Under the pieces are notes generated by a model. It saw only the letters and a list, made by a program, of their open reading frames with translations, was not told where the DNA came from and made no database searches. A stretch of 64,000 bases of DNA, from assembly GCA_965204215.1 (NCBI GenBank), contig CBDBDZ010000013.1, positions 868,001-932,000 of the forward strand, read 5' to 3'. Both the position numbers and the translations under genes were made by a program. Positions 63,057 to 64,000 of the stretch are shown here, piece by piece (position 1 is the stretch's first letter; the number at the start of each line of letters is the position of its first letter). The stretch comes from CBDBDZ01 sp965204215 (GTDB taxonomy: Bacteria; Pseudomonadota; Gammaproteobacteria; Pseudomonadales; GM7GCV1).

Positions 63057-64000
63057 ACCCTGCATGAATATATCATAATTTTATGTTATAATACTAGTCA
63101 TGAAACAAGTAGATTTAAGAACCCTTAGCCCCGAGTCTCGACTAGAATTGAAAAAAATTTGTCTTCGCCTTTACAAGAAGGGAGACCGTACAAAAAAAGC
63201 CATAGCCGAAGAGCTTGGTCTTCGCTATATCACGGTATCAGAATGGCTACGTGAATATAAAGCATCAGGCGAAAAGCTCACCAAAGAAAAACCACGAGGA
63301 CGCCCATTGGGAGTGGGACGGGACTTAACACCGGAGCAAGAAAAACATATTCAGAAGTTGATTATTGACAAGACACCAGACCAGTTAAAGCTGGATTTCG
63401 CACTGTGGTCAATCAAAGCAGTTCAACAATTGATTGATGATGAATTTTCAATTGATTTAGCCTATCGAACTGTCTGTCTTTACCTTAATCGTTGGGGTTT
63501 TACCCCCCAGCGTCCAGTCAAACGTAGTTATGAACAGCAACCTGCTCAAGTTCAACAGTGGCTTGATGAAGATTATCCTGCAATTCACCAACGCGCCCAG
63601 GATGAAGACGCAGAAATTCACTGGGGTGATGAAACAGGTATTTCGAGTCAAGAGCATTATCCTCGCGGTTATGCTCCTAAAGGGCAAACACCAGTTTTAG
63701 TATTATCTCACGCTAAGCGTGAACGAGTTAACATGGTGTCAACCATTACTAATCAAGGAAAACTTCGTTTTATGGTCTATGACGATAAGTTCACGGCTCA
63801 GGTCTTCATCAAATTTTTGAAACAATTAATAAAGCAATCATCTAAAAAGGTTTTTTTGATTGTTGATAACTTACGCGTACATCATGCTAAATTGGTTCAA
63901 GAATGGTTAGCAGGTAATACTGAAAAAATTGAGGTCTTCTATCTGCCTAGCTATTCCCCTGAACTTAACCCCGATGAGTATCTCAATTGTGATTTAAAGC
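63057..64000 (+). mobile_element. second IS630-family element, cut by the window edge
   Basis: Begins ACCCTGCATGAATATATC after a TA at 63055-63056 and shares TTATGTTATAAT with the first copy. Same orientation as the element at 52339. Confidence 0.8.
63100..64000 (+). CDS. IS630-family transposase, 3' end outside window
   Basis: The frame is open from the ATG at 63100-63102 to the edge (300 residues). HTH (LYKKGDRTKKAIAEELGLRYITVSEW) and DDE core IHWGDETGISS, LIVDNLRVHHAK and SYSPELNPDEYLNCDLK. It is close to the transposase at 52381, nearly identical in the catalytic part by eye. Confidence 0.93.
   Translation, partial: MKQVDLRTLSPESRLELKKICLRLYKKGDRTKKAIAEELGLRYITVSEWLREYKASGEKLTKEKPRGRPLGVGRDLTPEQEKHIQKLIIDKTPDQLKLDFALWSIKAVQQLIDDEFSIDLAYRTVCLYLNRWGFTPQRPVKRSYEQQPAQVQQWLDEDYPAIHQRAQDEDAEIHWGDETGISSQEHYPRGYAPKGQTPVLVLSHAKRERVNMVSTITNQGKLRFMVYDDKFTAQVFIKFLKQLIKQSSKKVFLIVDNLRVHHAKLVQEWLAGNTEKIEVFYLPSYSPELNPDEYLNCDLK

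Noticed and set aside
1..64000. CRISPR array
   Set aside because: No regularly spaced direct repeats were found; the recurring sequences are dispersed miniature elements.

Overview
The window reads as chromosome of an AT-rich Gammaproteobacterium. It carries alpha2beta2 glycyl-tRNA synthetase (glyQ/glyS), fabA, msbA, an rpoE-rseA pair, uvrD, plsC, pyrF and malate synthase G. Together with a steroid-ring degradation cluster, this would suit an aquatic steroid degrader, perhaps near Cellvibrionales. The lineage is my inference; no rRNA or other marker settles it.

Bases 1-43,350 are mostly chromosomal. In order they hold: the 3' part of an alpha/beta-hydrolase-PhoD fusion, an IS30 element, an AraC-type regulator divergent from glcB, an isoquinoline-oxidoreductase-type molybdenum enzyme pair, an ABC ATPase stub, plsC-glyS-glyQ on the minus strand, then lpxL-like, uvrD and a 3-hydroxyisobutyryl-CoA hydrolase-like gene. 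Bases 18,361-28,810 are eleven co-directional, tightly packed genes for steroid catabolism: HsaA, HsaD and HsaC (rings A/B), then IpdA, IpdB, an OB-fold protein, a thiolase-like protein, IpdC, EchA20, IpdE1 and IpdE2 (rings C/D). A minus-strand block follows: fabA, msbA, rseA, rpoE, yceH, pyrF, etfA, etfB, cysH and DUF2061. EtfAB would take electrons from the two acyl-CoA dehydrogenases. Then come radC, a GST, a FAD oxidoreductase, kbl and a frameshifted tdh.

Throughout this part lie short non-autonomous elements with terminal repeats and 5-bp AT-rich target duplications. Three copies are exactly 174 bp. They sit at gene ends, and several supply the stop codon or the last residues of the neighbouring gene.

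From about 43,480 to the right edge is a mobile island. It opens with an isolated 22-bp copy of a tRNA 3' end (tRNA-Leu-like), the signature of integration into a tRNA gene that should lie beyond the right edge. It holds a broken conjugative coupling ATPase, a replication-relaxation protein, a large AAA ATPase, a large serine recombinase, a VapBC-type toxin-antitoxin pair, a short RadC-like protein, an AbiJ-like protein, a Dam-type methylase, an orphan LuxR regulator with a palindromic operator candidate, an AlpA-like regulator and a protein whose C-terminus recalls the AcrVA2 anti-CRISPR family. IS481, IS4, IS3 and two IS630 elements have inserted here, and several split or truncate genes. 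A compact region of nested inverted repeats at 51,603-51,859 may encode an unrecognised structured RNA.
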